Assembly (NCBI GenBank): GCA_018398585.1
Contig: JAGTTD010000005.1
Location: 36,706,750 to 36,770,749, forward strand
DNA length: 64,000 nt
Direction: 5' to 3'
Source of the DNA: Simmondsia chinensis
Taxonomy: Eukaryota; Streptophyta; Magnoliopsida; Caryophyllales; Simmondsiaceae
Made by a program: the position numbers and the translations under genes. Numbering within the stretch: position 1 is the first letter of the stretch; each line of letters starts with the position of its first letter. This document shows, piece by piece, positions 1 to 12,377 of the stretch. The notes under the pieces were generated by a model, which was given only the letters and a program-made list of their open reading frames with translations, did not search any database and was not told the DNA's origin.

Positions 1-856
1 ACTTACCTCCTGCACTTTGTTACTTAACATAACACACCCCTTAAATATTTATAATTTCAAAATCAAAAAGTATGAAATTAAAATTTTCAAATAAATTATG
101 AAAGATATTTTTTTGGAAAAAGTATGAAAAATAGAATAACAATTTTAAATTTTATTTTTCAATTTTTTTAAAAAATATTTTTTTCTGTATTTATTTTTAA
201 ATTTTTTATTTTGCATATTTTTTTAGTTTTAAATTTTTAACTTGATTTTAGAATTTATTTTTTAAAAAAATTATTATATTTTCTTTTATAGTATTTTTTA
301 TAGAAATCTAAAAAATATTTAATTATCTTCTAAATTTATAATATTTTAACTATATTAATTAAAATAATTATTTTTTATAAATATCAAAAATCCTCTTATC
401 TTTTGCCTAGAAATATAAAGCTTATACCTTTTATTTAAAAATATAATTTTTTATCTTTTTTATAAAATTAGAAAATTCCTAATTTTTAATTTGATAGATT
501 TTTTTACTTTAAATTTATTATTCTAATTTTTGTTAAAATTTATAAATATTATTATATTTTTTGAAAAATTTTCAAATTTTTTGCATCATTTGTTTTAATT
601 TTTTTAATTTCGTACATTTTAAAAAATTTAAATTTATTAATTTCTAAGGGATGAGTTGTGTTTAGTAATAAAGTTTGGGTGTGAGTTATGTGTAATAACA
701 AAGTTCAGAGGGTTATTTTATGAAATTGAAAGTGAAGGAGGTGTGTTGTGTTATTGAAATTAAAAGCGCAAGGGCTGTATTGTGTTTAATTACAAAATTC
801 AGGGGGCCATTTTCCAAAATTAAAAGTGCAGGGGGTATGCTGTAATTAATTGTAAA
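1..856. repeat. AT-rich MITE-like repeat split by a copia insertion
   Basis: This stretch holds no gene. It is very AT-rich, and its last 200 bases repeat variants of a phrase about a 'gtgcagggggt' followed by 'tgtgtttaatta'. The first bases (cctcctgcactttgttactt, from position 7) resemble the reverse complement of the right-hand phrase, so it looks like one arm of an inverted-repeat element that continues at 5972-6000 beyond the copia element inserted into it. The left edge is probably outside the window. No transposase is visible. Confidence 0.4.
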
Positions 857-999
857 TATTAGGATAATATCCCTTGTGTATATCTATCCTTATGTTTATC
901 GGTCTAAGGGCACTATTGTACTTTCACTCTGTTTTATATTGTTATAAATACATACATCAGCAACCGTGTTGGATATGCTCTCTGAATACTCTTCTCACA
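857..999 (+). repeat. 5' LTR of copia element 1
   Basis: This 143-bp LTR matches 5824-5966. Its first two bases should be TG but are TA here by mutation. It ends in CA directly before the primer-binding site. Its short length is at the small end for copia LTRs. Confidence 0.88.
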
Positions 1000-1011
1000 T
1001 GGTATCACAGT
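1000..1011 (+). promoter_or_regulatory. Primer-binding site of copia element 1
   Basis: The sequence tggtatcacag, immediately after the 5' LTR, is complementary to the 3' end of plant initiator tRNA-Met with one change from the usual tggtatcagag. It is where minus-strand DNA synthesis would be primed. Confidence 0.8.
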
Positions 1012-1216
1012 TATCTAACCCCAAATAATCTTTTCTCACCAAAAAAAAAAAGAAGAAAGGGAGGACGAAAACCCTAGATGCCGTCCCAAAACCCTAGCAG
1101 CACCACAGCTTCCTCCCTCTCCCTAGCGGCGGCCGCACTTCTCCTCTTTCCCCCAGCGGCGGCATTCTTCGGCAACCGAGACATAGTGCATTCTTCCTGG
1201 TTTGATTGGTGTATCC

Positions 1217-4200
1217 ATGCCTAATACCGGTACCTCTTCGACCTTGTCCCCTGTCCTCTCCTCACCATTGATTGACCTTCAACCACCCATTAGTCGTCTC
1301 CCCACACCACCCACTCTCGGTTCCCTACCTTCTCTAGGCATGACAATGCCTCTCCCTGGCTACAGTTATGGCACTTCGTTCCCCTCCCTAAATTATACAA
1401 GTCGTTCCTCGTCGCTCATTCTCGGACCTGACACCGCGCCTTCTCTCGCTAGCTCCCTTCCCACGTCATTCTCCAGGCTCTCGTATTACCCGGCCCCTTC
1501 CTTCCCCTCGGCTCCTCTTCCCCCATTGTCTACAACGAGCCTCGTCACTGTTATGCTTGACGCTCCAACTAATTATCATACCTAGTGGGAACAAGTGTCC
1601 ATGCTTCTACGTGCACATCGCCTCACGGGATTTGTTGATGGAACCCTCCCTTGTCCTCCCTCTCAAATCCAAACACCCACTGGTACTCTGATATCTAACC
1701 CTGATTATCTTAACTGGTCCTGTGTTGATCAAAGTACACATCCGCGTCTCTCGACTTCCCTAGCTCACCTAGTCATTAACGATGTCATACATCACCCCAC
1801 TTCCAAAGAGATGTGGGATGCCCTCGCTAAAAGGTTTCGTGATCACTCTCTTGCTAAAGAGTTTGATCTATGGTCCCAACTTGACATCCTTCGTAAAGAT
1901 AACAAATCCATGACTACCTTACCAAACTTAAAACCATTGTTGATAATCTAGCCGCTATAGACTCCCCAGTCTCTAAACGGGAATTAATGCATTATGCCCT
2001 TTTTGGTTTACCATGAGTATGCTGCCTTTAATACCTTCACCAAACAGTCCTCTCATGACCTCCCGTTCGAAAAGCTTAAGACTGCACTTTTGAATGAATA
2101 AGCTGCCTTGTTTCGCACTCAGGCTCGCACATCTCTCGACCATGGTCAAGCGTTACCTGCCTCCGGCTCCTCCCACGACCAATCGGGTAATGGTCGAGGC
2201 CATGGTGGACGTGGACGTAAGGGTCGTGGACGTAATCCTAACCATCAGGGAAATCAAGGAGGGCGTACTAGGTCACACGGGCAACCGCCTGTCGGAACGG
2301 GTCCAATCCCTATTGGTACCGCACCACCGCAGCCGCCACCTTTGTTAAGAAGTGCAAGTCCTGTCCCTCGTCAGTCACATCCATGAGTCCTCGGTGCTGG
2401 GCCTCTTGTCTATCAGATTTGTCACCAAGTTGGTCATGCTGCATCCCTCTGTCCACATCGCTATGTCAACACCGATATTTCTCACTCCCTTTCGGCGAGG
2501 TTGGTTACTGACTCTACTGATCCTACTTGGTACCCTGACCCAAGCACGTCTAACCATATGACTTCTACGTATCTTGAAAAATGCTTTTTCCTTACACTGG
2601 TTTTAAGTCTATTTAAGTTGGCTATGGCTCTTTGTTACATGTTACGCGTGTTGGTACTTCTAAAATATGTGCTCCCTCACGTGATCTACTACTTTCCAAT
2701 GTTTTTTTGGTTCTTGGTCTCACTTACAACCTACTATCGATTAAACAATTGTGATGTGAAAAAAACTGTTGTATTGAGTTTGATTCCTCCTCCTTTTGTG
2801 TTGAGGACAAGACCACGGGACGTCCCTCCTCAAGATACACAGTAATGGACCTCTTTATAGCTTTTCTCCGCATCTCACTGGTTATAGCACAGACTGTTCC
2901 TGCAGATTTATGGCACCGACGCTTAGGACATCTAGGTCATTCAGTCTTTGATATTTTACGAACTCATTGTTTACTTCATTCTAGTTCTGGATATGGCTTT
3001 ATTAAGCATTGTCACGCCTGTTGTTTGGGCAAATCGCAGCATTTACCTTTCACTCGTGTTTTACATACTACTACTGCACCTTTACAGTTAATACATTCTG
3101 ATGTTTGGCAATCTCTTGTTCAATCTAATTCAGCCTTGCATTATTATGTATTGTTTATTATTGACTATTCATGATTTACCTGGCTTTACCCGATGCAATG
3201 GAAAAACGAAGTTTACCCTATCTTTTCTGAATTTAAGGCTTTGGTTGAAAACCAGTTTAACATCACAATTAAGTGTTTGCAAAGCGATGGGGGTCGTGAG
3301 TTTGACAATAGGCAAATGGCTGCACTTTGTCGAACCTATGGTATTCACTTTGGTCTTTCATGTCCTAATACTCCATAACAAAATGGAGTGGTGGAGCGTA
3401 AGCATCAACATATAAGTGAAATGGTACTGACCCTACTTTTTCAAGCGCAATTTCAGTATGAGTTTTGGACTGATGCTGCATGTACTGTGTGCTTTACTAT
3501 TAATCGCTTACCAACACCAATCTTGCAAAACTTTTCGCCTTTTGAGAAACTATTTTAACAAGCGCCTAACTATAATGTTTTCGGGTCTTTGGCTGCGCGT
3601 TTTATCCTAACATCACGTCCCGTACCGCTTATAAATTGGCCCCGCACTCTCTACCTTGCATGTTCCTTGGATATGCAGGACAGTATAAGGGCTATCGTTA
3701 TCTGAACCCTACCATGGGTCGTGTTCATGTTAGTCGCCACGTACACTTCGTTCAACATATTTTTCCTTATAATGATCTAGTGTCTAGTAGCGCCGCGCCA
3801 TCTAGCAGCCCCCCTATAGAGATTCCCCTCCTGCTTCCGGCCTCCTCTGGAGTGCCAATGTCATCCTCTTCGTCTACGTGTCTAGGCCCCTTGTATGTTT
3901 TTCCCGGTTCCAACGAGCCTGCGCCTGCTACGGGTCACCTACTCGGGCCACCCCCTGCGGGTTGCCCCCTGACGGCTCCAGCCGTCGTGGGCCCTACTGT
4001 GCCTCGCCCTATGGCTGCCTCGGTTCCCGAGGTTGCCTCCCCTTGTCCGTATGTTTTTCACACGGAGCCTGTTCCCCGTGGTCTGGAGGACATTGCTTCT
4101 ACACCTGTTGCCCCGACGTCTAATGCGTCTCCCGTGTGCCCCCCCGGGTCAGCTTCCTGCCCCGGACTCAGCTCCAGTGGATGACGCTCATATGCCTGGT

Positions 4201-5820
4201 GGACACCCCATGCTCACCAGACTTAAAAACGGGATACGTAAGTCTAAGCATATTCTTTCACTCTGTTCATAAGTGGTTGTCCAGGAACCTACATGTTATT
4301 CACAGGCTGTTAAAAACCCGCAATTGCAGGAAGCCATGACTGAGGAATCAATGCGTTTATTCAAAACAACATGTGGGTCCTTGTTCCCCCTTCCCCTTCT
4401 CAAAATGTTGTTGGGAGTACTTGGAAGTATAAGGTCAAATATAAGCTAGATGGTTCGGTTGATCGATTCAAGGCTCGCCCTGTTGCCCAAGGCTTCCACC
4501 GACGTGAGGGCCTTGATTATTTTGAAACATTTTGTCATGTTGTCAAACCTACAACCATCTGGTTTATACTTGGCCTTGCGGTTGCTAAATCTTGGTTCAT
4601 TCGCTAACTTGATGTCAAAAATGGGTTTTTACATGGGTTTTTAAATAAAGAGGTATACATGGGTCAGCCACCAGGGTTTGAACACCCTACGTTCCCAACG
4701 CATGTGTGTCTCTTACGAAAGGCATTATATGGTCTGAAGCAGGCCCATCGGGCTTGGTTTCATCAGTTTAGTACATTCCTTTATAGTCTTGGGTTCTATT
4801 ATAGTAAGGTAGACCCGTCTCTCTTTATTCACGCTCCCCCACTAGTATTGTGTGCTTGTTATTGTATGTCAATGACATCATCCTAATTGGCTCTGACCCT
4901 ACCCTCCTCACCACACTGATTGCCTCTTTATCTACCCAGTTCGCAATGAAGGACCTTGGCTTGCTTCATTACTTCCTTGGTATTGAAGCTAAGCGCTCCC
5001 GACATGGCCTCTTTCTCTCCCAACACAAATATACCTCGGACCTTCTTAGCAAGCATGACATGCTTAAGGCTAAACCTGTCCAGACCCCCATCCCAGCCCG
5101 AGCTCAACTATCTATGACTGATGGTGACTTACTTACGGATCCGACCAAGTTTCGCAGTGCTGTTGGTGCGCTCCAATATCTGACAATGACCCATCCTGAT
5201 ATATGTTTTGTTGTTAATCGTGTGTCCCAGTACATGCATGCTCCTACGACTTCCCATTGGCAAATGGTGAAACGTATTCTGCGATACCTGAAGCACACTC
5301 CTAATCACGGTCTTACCATTGCTCCTAGTTCATACACATCTGTCACTGCCTATGCTGATGCTGATTGGGGGGTTGTCCTAACACGCGTCGCTCTACTAAA
5401 GGGTGTGCCTTATTCCTTGGTCCTAACCTTGTTTCCTGGCGTGCCAAGAAACAACCCACGGTCGCTAAGTCCATTACCGAGTCTAAGTACCAGGCGGTGG
5501 CCAAGGTTATTTCTGAGTGTGATTGGATTTGATATCTTATGCGTGACTTAGGCTTACATCGCTCTGGTCCAATTATTGTATATTGTGATAATGCGTCTGC
5601 TACTTATTTGGCAGCGAATCCTATTCCCAATAATCGCAGCAAACATGTTGATGTGGATTTTCACTATGTGCGTAAAAAGGTTATTAAGGGCGATATCCAA
5701 GTTCGATACACCCCTACTATTAAACAAGTTGCTGATATTTTTACCAAAGGATTGGCCACAGACTGCTTCCGCTTTTATAGAGTCAATCTGTACATTGGTC
5801 CCCCCGTTCAGATTGAGGGG
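1217..5820 (+). pseudogene. gag-pol of copia element 1, degenerate
   Basis: The polyprotein would start at the ATG at 1217 (MPNTGTSS). It is split into many frames. Recognisable parts are: gag (1217-1585, then 1595-1951 with the conserved KRFRDHSLAKE segment); a damaged CCHC zinc knuckle near 2410-2465 (CHQVGHAASLC); a protease site altered from DSGA to DPST near 2530; the gag-pre-integrase motif LWHRRLGHLGH near 2910; the integrase core with HSDVW, SDGGREFD and ERKHQHI (3090-3420); reverse transcriptase from 4390 with LYGLKQ and YVNDI (the catalytic YVDD has an N); and RNase H with AYADADWG, YCDNASAT and the TKGL end (5340-5760). A TAG stop at 1583 replaces a conserved Trp of gag. Nothing here could make a working protein. 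Confidence 0.9.
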
Positions 5821-5823
5821 GCG

Positions 5824-5966
5824 TGTTAAGATAATATCCTTTGTTTATATCTATCCTTATGTTTATCAGTCTAAAGGCACTCTTAGACTTTCACTCTATT
5901 TTATATTGTTATAAACACATACATCAGCAACCCTGTTGGGTATGCTCTCTGAATACTATTCTCACA
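5824..5966 (+). repeat. 3' LTR of copia element 1
   Basis: This 143-bp LTR begins TGTT and ends CACA, directly after a polypurine tract (attgaggggg, about 5811-5820). It pairs with 857-999. Confidence 0.88.
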
Positions 5967-5971
5967 ATAAA

Positions 5972-6055
5972 GTTTAGGAGGTCTTTCTATATTTTTTTCT
6001 ATTAATTAAAAGTTGCTCCTCTCAAAATCCTCTACTCCCTTCTTAAATTTCTAAG

Positions 6056-6092
<37 letters not shown>

Positions 6093-6175
6093 GATGAAAT
6101 CTCAAATCGTGGATTTAACTATTTTGTTCGACCGCTACAAGATCAATAATTCCAATTTTCTACTATATATATATT
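5972..6175. repeat. MITE remnant and (TA)n microsatellite
   Basis: The first 30 bases continue the AT-rich repeat that lies left of copia element 1. A TA microsatellite of about 17 units occupies 6056-6089. No gene is visible. Confidence 0.5.
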
Positions 6176-7429
6176 AGTGTTTTTTTGCAAAGGGGCCTAA
6201 TTTGAAAAAAAATTTAGAAAATTGGCATGTCTGGAAAATATTTAGCAAATTGGCATGTTTTACTGTAGCATAGTGGTTGCACGACATTACAAAAGTCGCG
6301 CAACCACTGTGCACGACGTTCCGTACGTCGTGCAAGGCTACACGCCAATTGCACGCCGTCCCGTACGGCGTGCAACAGTAACCTTTTTTTTTTTTTTTAT
6401 AGTTTTACCTCTTTAAAATTTTAAAAAAAAATTAATAAAATTTCTTTTTAATTTAAATTATTTTAATTTTTAATTTTATAATTTGAATCACTAAATATAT
6501 ATACATTTTAAATTAAAAGTTATATATATATTATTATTTGAACTATTAATAAGGAAGATGTAAATAAGGGACACATTTAAATGAGGAGATGATGATATGT
6601 ATATTATTATTTAAATTATCTTATATAGGAACTATAGTATTATAATACTATTAATAAGGAGGATGTAAATGAGGGACACATTTAAATGAAGGGATGTTGA
6701 TATTTTCAAATAAAAATCACGAGTTAACGCATTTGTACATTATTATTTGAACTATTTTATTAGATACATGTAACTCAAAAACTAAAAAAATCATGTCATA
6801 TAGTTTATAAAATATATTTTAAAAATTCATATATATTAGTTTTTAAGTTACATGTATCTAATAAAATAGTTCAAATAATAATATAAAAACTTGTAATTTT
6901 TTGTTGGAAACATCAACATCTTTTCATTTAAATGTGTCCCTCATTTACATCCTCCTTATTTATAGTATTATAATACCATAGTTCTTATATAAGATAGTTT
7001 AAATAATAATATATATATCATCATTTCCTCATTTAAATATGTCCTTCATTTATATCTTCCTTATTAATAGTTCAAATAATAATATACATATACCTTTTAA
7101 TGTAAAATGTATATATATTTAGTGATCCAAATTATAAAATTAAAAATTAAAATAATTTAAATTAAAAATAAATTTTATTATTTTCTTTTAAATTTTAAAG
7201 AGGTAAAGCTAAAAAAAAATGGTTACTGTTGCACGCCGTATGGGACGGCGTGCAACAGGCCTGTAGCCTTGCACGACGTACAGAACGTCGTGCACAGCGG
7301 TTGCACGAATTTTGTAACGTCGTGTAACCACTATGCTACAGTAAAACATGCCAATTTACTAAATATTTTTCAAAACATGCCAATTTTCTAAATTTTTTTT
7401 CAAATTATGCCTCTTTGCAAAAAAACTCT
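6176..7429. mobile_element. 1.25-kb foldback (hairpin) element
   Basis: Almost the whole element is one inverted repeat with two arms of about 600 bp. The ends read AGTGTTTTTTTGCAAAG at the left and the complement of AGAGTTTTTTTGCAAAG at the right. The arms can be followed inward through the GC-rich block (6265-6380 against 7220-7335), then through the AT-rich block to a centre near 6800. Inside each GC-rich block are smaller palindromes such as gcacgacgttccgtacgtcg. No open frame is present. A clear target-site duplication was not seen; the flanks are both TA-rich. The long arms suggest a Mutator-like or foldback non-autonomous DNA transposon. Confidence 0.75.
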
Positions 7430-7555
7430 TATTATAATAAGATTTAGTTTATAATAAGATTGACTACTTTCTCTTAATTTAAATGTATACAAGTCATTAT
7501 ATAAGCAAACTCTATTTTTTTCATTTATGTTAATAATATAATTTAGAGTTATTTA

Positions 7556-7905
7556 TGCTAAAGGTCCTTGTACTTTGTGCATTGTGTCAATTTAGCCCTT
7601 GTACTTATAACTCAAAATGTGTCAATTTGGTCCTTATAAAAAATTTATGTTAAGTTTTAATGAAAGTTTTAATGGTTCGGCCATGAGTTGGGTTCAATTG
7701 AGTGAATGCATGAATTCATAATAAGTTACTTGTATCTAACATAATTTTGCCCTTCAAAATTACATCATTAACTTAACTTAAATTTGACCAAATAACTAAA
7801 TTGACACATTTTGCATCGGTCAGGACTAAATTGATATAATTAAAAGTAAAAGGATTAAATTGACACAACGAATAAAGTATAGGAACCTTTGACATAAATA
7901 ATTAC
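7556..7905. mobile_element. Mutator-like MITE (family M), copy 1
   Basis: The left end (gttatttatgctaaaggtcc) and the reverse complement of the right end (aattatttatgtcaaaggtt) form inverted repeats of about 60 bp. The body repeats the phrase gtgtcaatttag on both arms. Related sequences lie at 17270-17375, 31190-31435 and 60489-60680. No coding potential. Confidence 0.6.
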
Positions 7906-8104
7906 ATAATTTATGAATTATAATACGTAAACATAATTATTTGGAATTTGTTACACGTGATTCATTGCACGAAAACACTAAACAGAATCTATTTGCCATC
8001 ATCAAAGAATCGGGCAAAAGATTCTCAGCCCTACCCGCCCATCCATACCCAACCCTTTTCACTACCTAAGATTCTAATATAAAAATAATCAAAATGCATC
8101 ATAA

Positions 8105-8650
8105 ATTACATGAAAATCATGATTTAGATATTCTAAAATTTGAGCATTTATTATTTAAGTATTGTGACATTTTAATATATTCACTAAGAAAGTATTTTAT
8201 CACTTAGGTACCCTATGTCAGAATTTAATGAATTTTTATAAGAATCTGACTAATTTTATATAGAAAATACTAATGTAATACATAATTACTAAAATATGTA
8301 TATGTTGTGCTAATTCATTTAGCAAAAAGCAACAAATTATAATAAAAAATACATCGAATGATAATGCAAACTATCTAAATATTGCTGAAATTATCTGTCA
8401 TGTTAGTATTTTTTGGCAAAAAAAAATCAAATTCCAATAAATATACTAATTTATTATTGGAATAATGTTCCATTTTAGCATTTTACAATGAAAATCAATT
8501 GAATTTGACAAAAACATATTTGATTGATAAAATTTTAAACTTTAGGATACCTAAGTGATAAATATTTAAATCACAAGGTAACCTATTTTATATAATGCAA
8601 TATCAACCTAGGTGATAAATGATCAAATATTAAGGTAGCTAATTAATAGT
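8105..8650. mobile_element. MITE family D (tatcacttaggtaccct), copy 1
   Basis: The arms carry a pair of phrases, 'ttatcacttaggtaccct' on the left and 'aggatacctaagtgataaa' on the right, spaced by an AT-rich body. The same arrangement occurs at 14733-15212, 27465-27885, 42450-42545, 50640-51370 and 62890-63290. No open reading frame. Confidence 0.6.
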
Positions 8651-8904
8651 TTCCGTCAATTATATATCAAATAATGTTGTAATTATATTTTAATGTCATG
8701 AGCTTTTTTAAATTAAAATTATAGTTCACAAATCTTGTAAAACAATTTTTTTGGTTCACTAGTTAAGATAAAATAAATTATTTGTCTAAAATTGACATAT
8801 GAAGCCACCTTTCGCTATGTCATATTCTTAATTAATTTTTTTAAATATATATCTATATATCCTGACTCTCTCCCCCTTCCCTAACGTTACTCAGCACCTC
8901 CCTA

Positions 8905-9405
8905 AGGAATAGTAATGGAGCGGGTAAAACCCGCTGATCATTGGTACTCGCCCCTTTGAAACGGGCATGTGAGGAGAATAATGGTATGGCACGGTACACA
9001 TGGCAATACCCGTCGTAGGTATGAGGCGGGTATTGTCATAGGTTTGTACTTCCCTGCTGAACCCGAATATTCCCACCTCATACCTAACCCATACCCAACA
9101 CTTTTTACGTTATTGAATGTCTCTAAATTTTGTATCTTATTATAAGTTCTTAGTTACCTTTATTGCCTCTATTGCCTTAGTAATCACAAAGGTTGTATCT
9201 TCGACTATATGCTGTGTCGTGGGTTTTAACTTATCAATACAAATTTTTTGGCGGTGTGTATGGGGAGGATATAGGGTGGCCATGGGGTAGGTACGGGAAG
9301 AGTTATGAGTGCCCAGTGAATACACACGGGTAACAGGGTGGGTATTTATATGGATTTGTACCAAGTGAACAAATATGGGGCAGATAACGGGTATGAAAAT
9401 TTTAG
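8905..9405. mobile_element. Non-autonomous hAT-like relic with gggtatg repeats
   Basis: Both ends are rich in short phrases of the type gcgggtatg and cccgc, as in the better preserved element at 52237-52723. The left part starts near 'tagtaatggagcgggtaaaa' and the right part ends near 'gataacgggtatg'. Clean termini and a target-site duplication were not found, so the borders are approximate. Confidence 0.35.
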
Positions 9406-9699
9406 AGCAGGATCACAGAACGGTTATCAAAGGCAAGAAAGTGCATGTAGGCTTGGTAAAATTTATGGCTCTTGCCTGGAGCATTTGGGATGATAAAAAA
9501 ATAAGGTTCGTAGAGGGGAGAGCCTACTACACCATTGTCTTAGCCAAAAGGCTGGTGCAAGAATGATGATTCCAAAACTGGGTTGATACATGGGTTTCAC
9601 AGATAATGAGGGATAGTGTGTATACCAAGTGAAGAAGATATGAAAGGGTGAGGTGTTAGACTTTTGATTTGGAAGTTTCAATGTTACTTTGACGAGTCA

Positions 9700-10050
9700 A
9701 GATATAGATTGTTGGCAACTGTTAGGTACGTTGTTGGGATAACACTGATTGTTTCATTGCAACGCATTCTTGAAACCTTTGGCAAAGCTTTTGTTATTGT
9801 AGTTGAGGTGTTTGTTCCCAGACATTGTATCATGCAAGCAATGAGTATGGGTTTTAAGAACGTCCAAGTTGAAAATGACCATGAGAAAGTGATAAGAGAT
9901 CTCAACGGCAAATCCAGAAGATTCTTAAGGACATTGTTAACAAAATGCAGATCAGATAACATAAGATTTAAGGATTGCTTTCAGCAAGCAACATGGATGC
10001 CGATAGGACTACTAAGTATGATCATCAAATCTCCTTTATGATGCAGGGCT
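9700..10050 (+). pseudogene. RNase H-like (RVT_3) domain relic of a LINE
   Basis: The frame open from 9664 to 10041 encodes SMGFKNVQVENDHEKVIRDL followed by NGKSRRFLRTLL and NIRFKDCFQQAT. This matches the pattern of the plant RNase H-like domain found at the end of many LINE-type ORF2 proteins, in which 'LGF..VQVESD...VI..LNG' is followed by '..F.H..R..N..AD'. The catalytic part upstream is not recognisable and the frame shifts near the end, so it is a dead fragment. A second such fragment lies at 46405-46770. Confidence 0.55.
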
Positions 10051-10379
10051 CCTGTTTGCCATATGCAAATCATAAGCCCTTAGTGTCGGGTGATGTGTTA
10101 GGAAGAGGTCTCCATAGAAAGCTCCCCTGATGTGTTTCTTATTACCTCTAGGGTACGTAGTCTTTTCCCCTTTGGGATATTCCCTTTCTCTTTGCATCTT
10201 GTGTTTGCTGGACACCAAACAAAAATAGGAACAAATTGACCTTGAAAAGTAGACTGCTGATATAGTTATATCTACAACATAGGCACGTATCATTTTTTTT
10301 GTTTTTAATTTTAATTTTCAAAAAGATAGAAGTGGGGTTTTGCAATGAACTCTTCTACTATTGAATTTATAGTTTTAGC

Positions 10380-10700
10380 TTTATCATTTTTTATCTATAA
10401 ATTTTTTTTTCTTTTTAAAAAATAAAAATCATATTTTAGAAACCATATTTTGAAAGTTATTTTTTTAAGTTTTTTTCAAATTTTTTCCCTAGTTCGAGTG
10501 AAAATAGAAAGCAAAAAAACCAAAGTCTTGAAAAAATCTTTACAAAATTGGATTATTAGTTTCTCATAAATTAAAAATTATAAATAGAAAATAATAAAAA
10601 TAAGACAAATTATTTTTAAAACCCAATTTTAATTTTTTTAAAAAATAAAAAATGCAAAAAATATGAGACTAAATTAGCAGAATGACATAGTCGATAAAAA
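10380..10700. other. Low-complexity A/T tract
   Basis: This gene-free stretch is a run of A- and T-rich phrases related to others at 13470-13580, 28040-28250, 30838-31030 and 52885-53000. It may be a worn MITE but no borders are visible. Confidence 0.4.
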
Positions 10701-10832
10701 AAATCAAGTTAGGATTAATTGTTTTATCGCTACGCCAACTCAAAACAGTTCAAAGGGTGACAAAATCCAACAACATGAAAGGGGCATTAGCACCTGACTA
10801 TGCAAATGATCTAAACTGACTCTTCATTCAGG

Positions 10833-10990
10833 CCGGCAACATTGGGTCGGGTCACGGATCGTAAAATTTTTGTTTGAACCTAGCTTGACCCTACCCATCC
10901 TCTGACCCTATAACCCATGTCTAACTCATTATACTCGACTTGGTTTGACCCATTGTACGTATGAGTTTGGAGCAGTTCGATCGATCCAAA
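10833..10990. repeat. hAT-like subterminal repeat fragment
   Basis: Short phrases built on ggtcgggtca, ttgaccc and gacccat recur here as in the ends of non-autonomous hAT elements. No matching opposite end was found. Confidence 0.25.
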
Positions 10991-11009
10991 CTACTTCATT
11001 ATGATAGTT

Positions 11010-12377
11010 ATAAATTCAACAATTAATCTAAAAATAACCCAACTATATGTCAATATACGAAAAAATAATTCAACTCTATTTTCTAACCAAAAAATAACTC
11101 AACTCTAACTTTTCTACCAAAAAATAACTCTACTCTAACTTTTCTACCAAAAACATCTAAACTCTATAATTAATCTAAAAATAATCCAACTCTATTTTCT
11201 AACCAAAAAATAACTCAACTCTAACTTTTCTACCAAAAAATAACTCTACTCTAACTTTTCTACCAAAAACAACTAAACTCTATAATTAATCTAAAAATAA
11301 TCCAACTCTAAAAATTTGATTTAAAAAATATTGAATTATGATGCTCCGACAGTATATTTTTCTTCTACGCATTTTTGGTTTGATTTGTTCTCTATAGGGC
11401 TGTAAATAAGCCAAACCAACTCTCGAGCCGGTTTGACTCGGCTCGTTAAGTGCTCGGCTAGGGCTTATCTAAGCCGATTCGACTTGTTTAAGGGTGGCTC
11501 TTTAACTAAACAAGCCAAATCGAACCAAGGCCGACTCGGCTCGAAAGGTTCACGAGCTGGCTCATTTATGGCTCATAAGCCGGCTTGATTATTGGCTCGT
11601 ATGTCTACATTACGGAATTAAGTTACATGTATGATTTTTTATTTTCAATTTTCATACATGATTTATTTTATTTCAAGTAATAGTAATTATAAATTAGTTT
11701 AACAAGCCTAATAAAGAAGCTTAACTTGCCTGGTAAAAGAGCATAATGAGCCAGCAGAACTTAACGAGCCAGCTCACCAAATAATCAACCCTAGATGATA
11801 CCGATACCGAGCCGGTCTCATTTAAAAACAAGTTGAGCCGAGCGTAGATATGCGGCTCGGTTAGATAAATGATACAAATACCGAGCTGGTCTCATTTACT
11901 TAACGAGATGAGCTGAGCCGAGCAAGCTGTGGTTCGGCTCGGCTCGGTTCATTTGCAACCCTAGTTCTCTAGTTGTATTCCTTAGTTGTTTTGCTTATTC
12001 TTTGCCCTAGAATGTTGCCTTTTTGTGGGGTTGTACTCAATTATCAAAAAAAAAAAAATTTAGTTTGGTTAAGTGGGAAAAGAAATCAAGCCAAATAAAA
12101 AATAGATAGAAGAAAAATACATTGTATAAGCTTCATGCCATACGCTATACTTAGCCATCAATTTAATATTTTTTTAAATTAATTTTAAAGTTTTGTTATT
12201 TTTTAGCACAAAAGTTAGAGTTGGATTATTTTTGGTAGAAAAATTGGAGTTGGGTTATTTTTTTTGTAAAAAAGTTAGAGTTTGGTTATTTTTTAGTTAG
12301 AAAATAGAGTTAAGTTATTTTTTGGTATATTGACATATAATTGGAGTATTTTAAGATTAATTGTTGTTCTAAATTCA
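11010..12377. mobile_element. Inverted-repeat element with tandem-repeat arms
   Basis: The left arm (11010-11335) and the reverse complement of the right arm (12195-12377) match, with common phrases aattaatctaaaaataaccc, tatgtcaatata and ctctattttctaac. The left arm contains a tandem repeat with a unit near 120 bp and about two and a half copies. A hAT-type element (11395-11963) and a LINE-like tail ending in poly(A) at about 12043-12058 lie inside. It carries no transposase, so the class is unknown. Confidence 0.55.
11395..11963. mobile_element. Non-autonomous hAT element with GAGCC repeats, perfect 8-bp duplication
   Basis: The ends TAGGGCTGTAAATAAGCC and the complement of TAGGGTTGCAAATGAACC are inverted repeats. 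The flanks gttctcta (11387-11394) and gttctcta (11964-11971) are identical, the 8-bp target-site duplication of hAT elements. The arms are packed with gagcc/ggctc motifs that serve as subterminal transposase-binding repeats in this superfamily. There is no coding frame. It is nested in the inverted-repeat element at 11010-12377. Confidence 0.88.

Larger units (their letters stand above)
857..5966 (+). mobile_element. Ty1/copia LTR retrotransposon, decayed (element 1)
   Basis: This is a full-length but dead copia-type retrotransposon of 5.1 kb. It has 143-bp LTRs at 857-999 and 5824-5966 that differ at about 14 positions (roughly 10 percent, counted by eye). A primer-binding site for initiator tRNA-Met (tggtatcacag) follows the 5' LTR, and a polypurine tract precedes the 3' LTR. 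The 5-bp flanks gtaaa (852-856) and ataaa (5967-5971) are a target-site duplication with one mismatch. The internal region encodes gag, protease, integrase, reverse transcriptase and RNase H in copia order, broken by many stops and frameshifts. It is related to, but older than, the element at 18586-23490. Confidence 0.9.
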
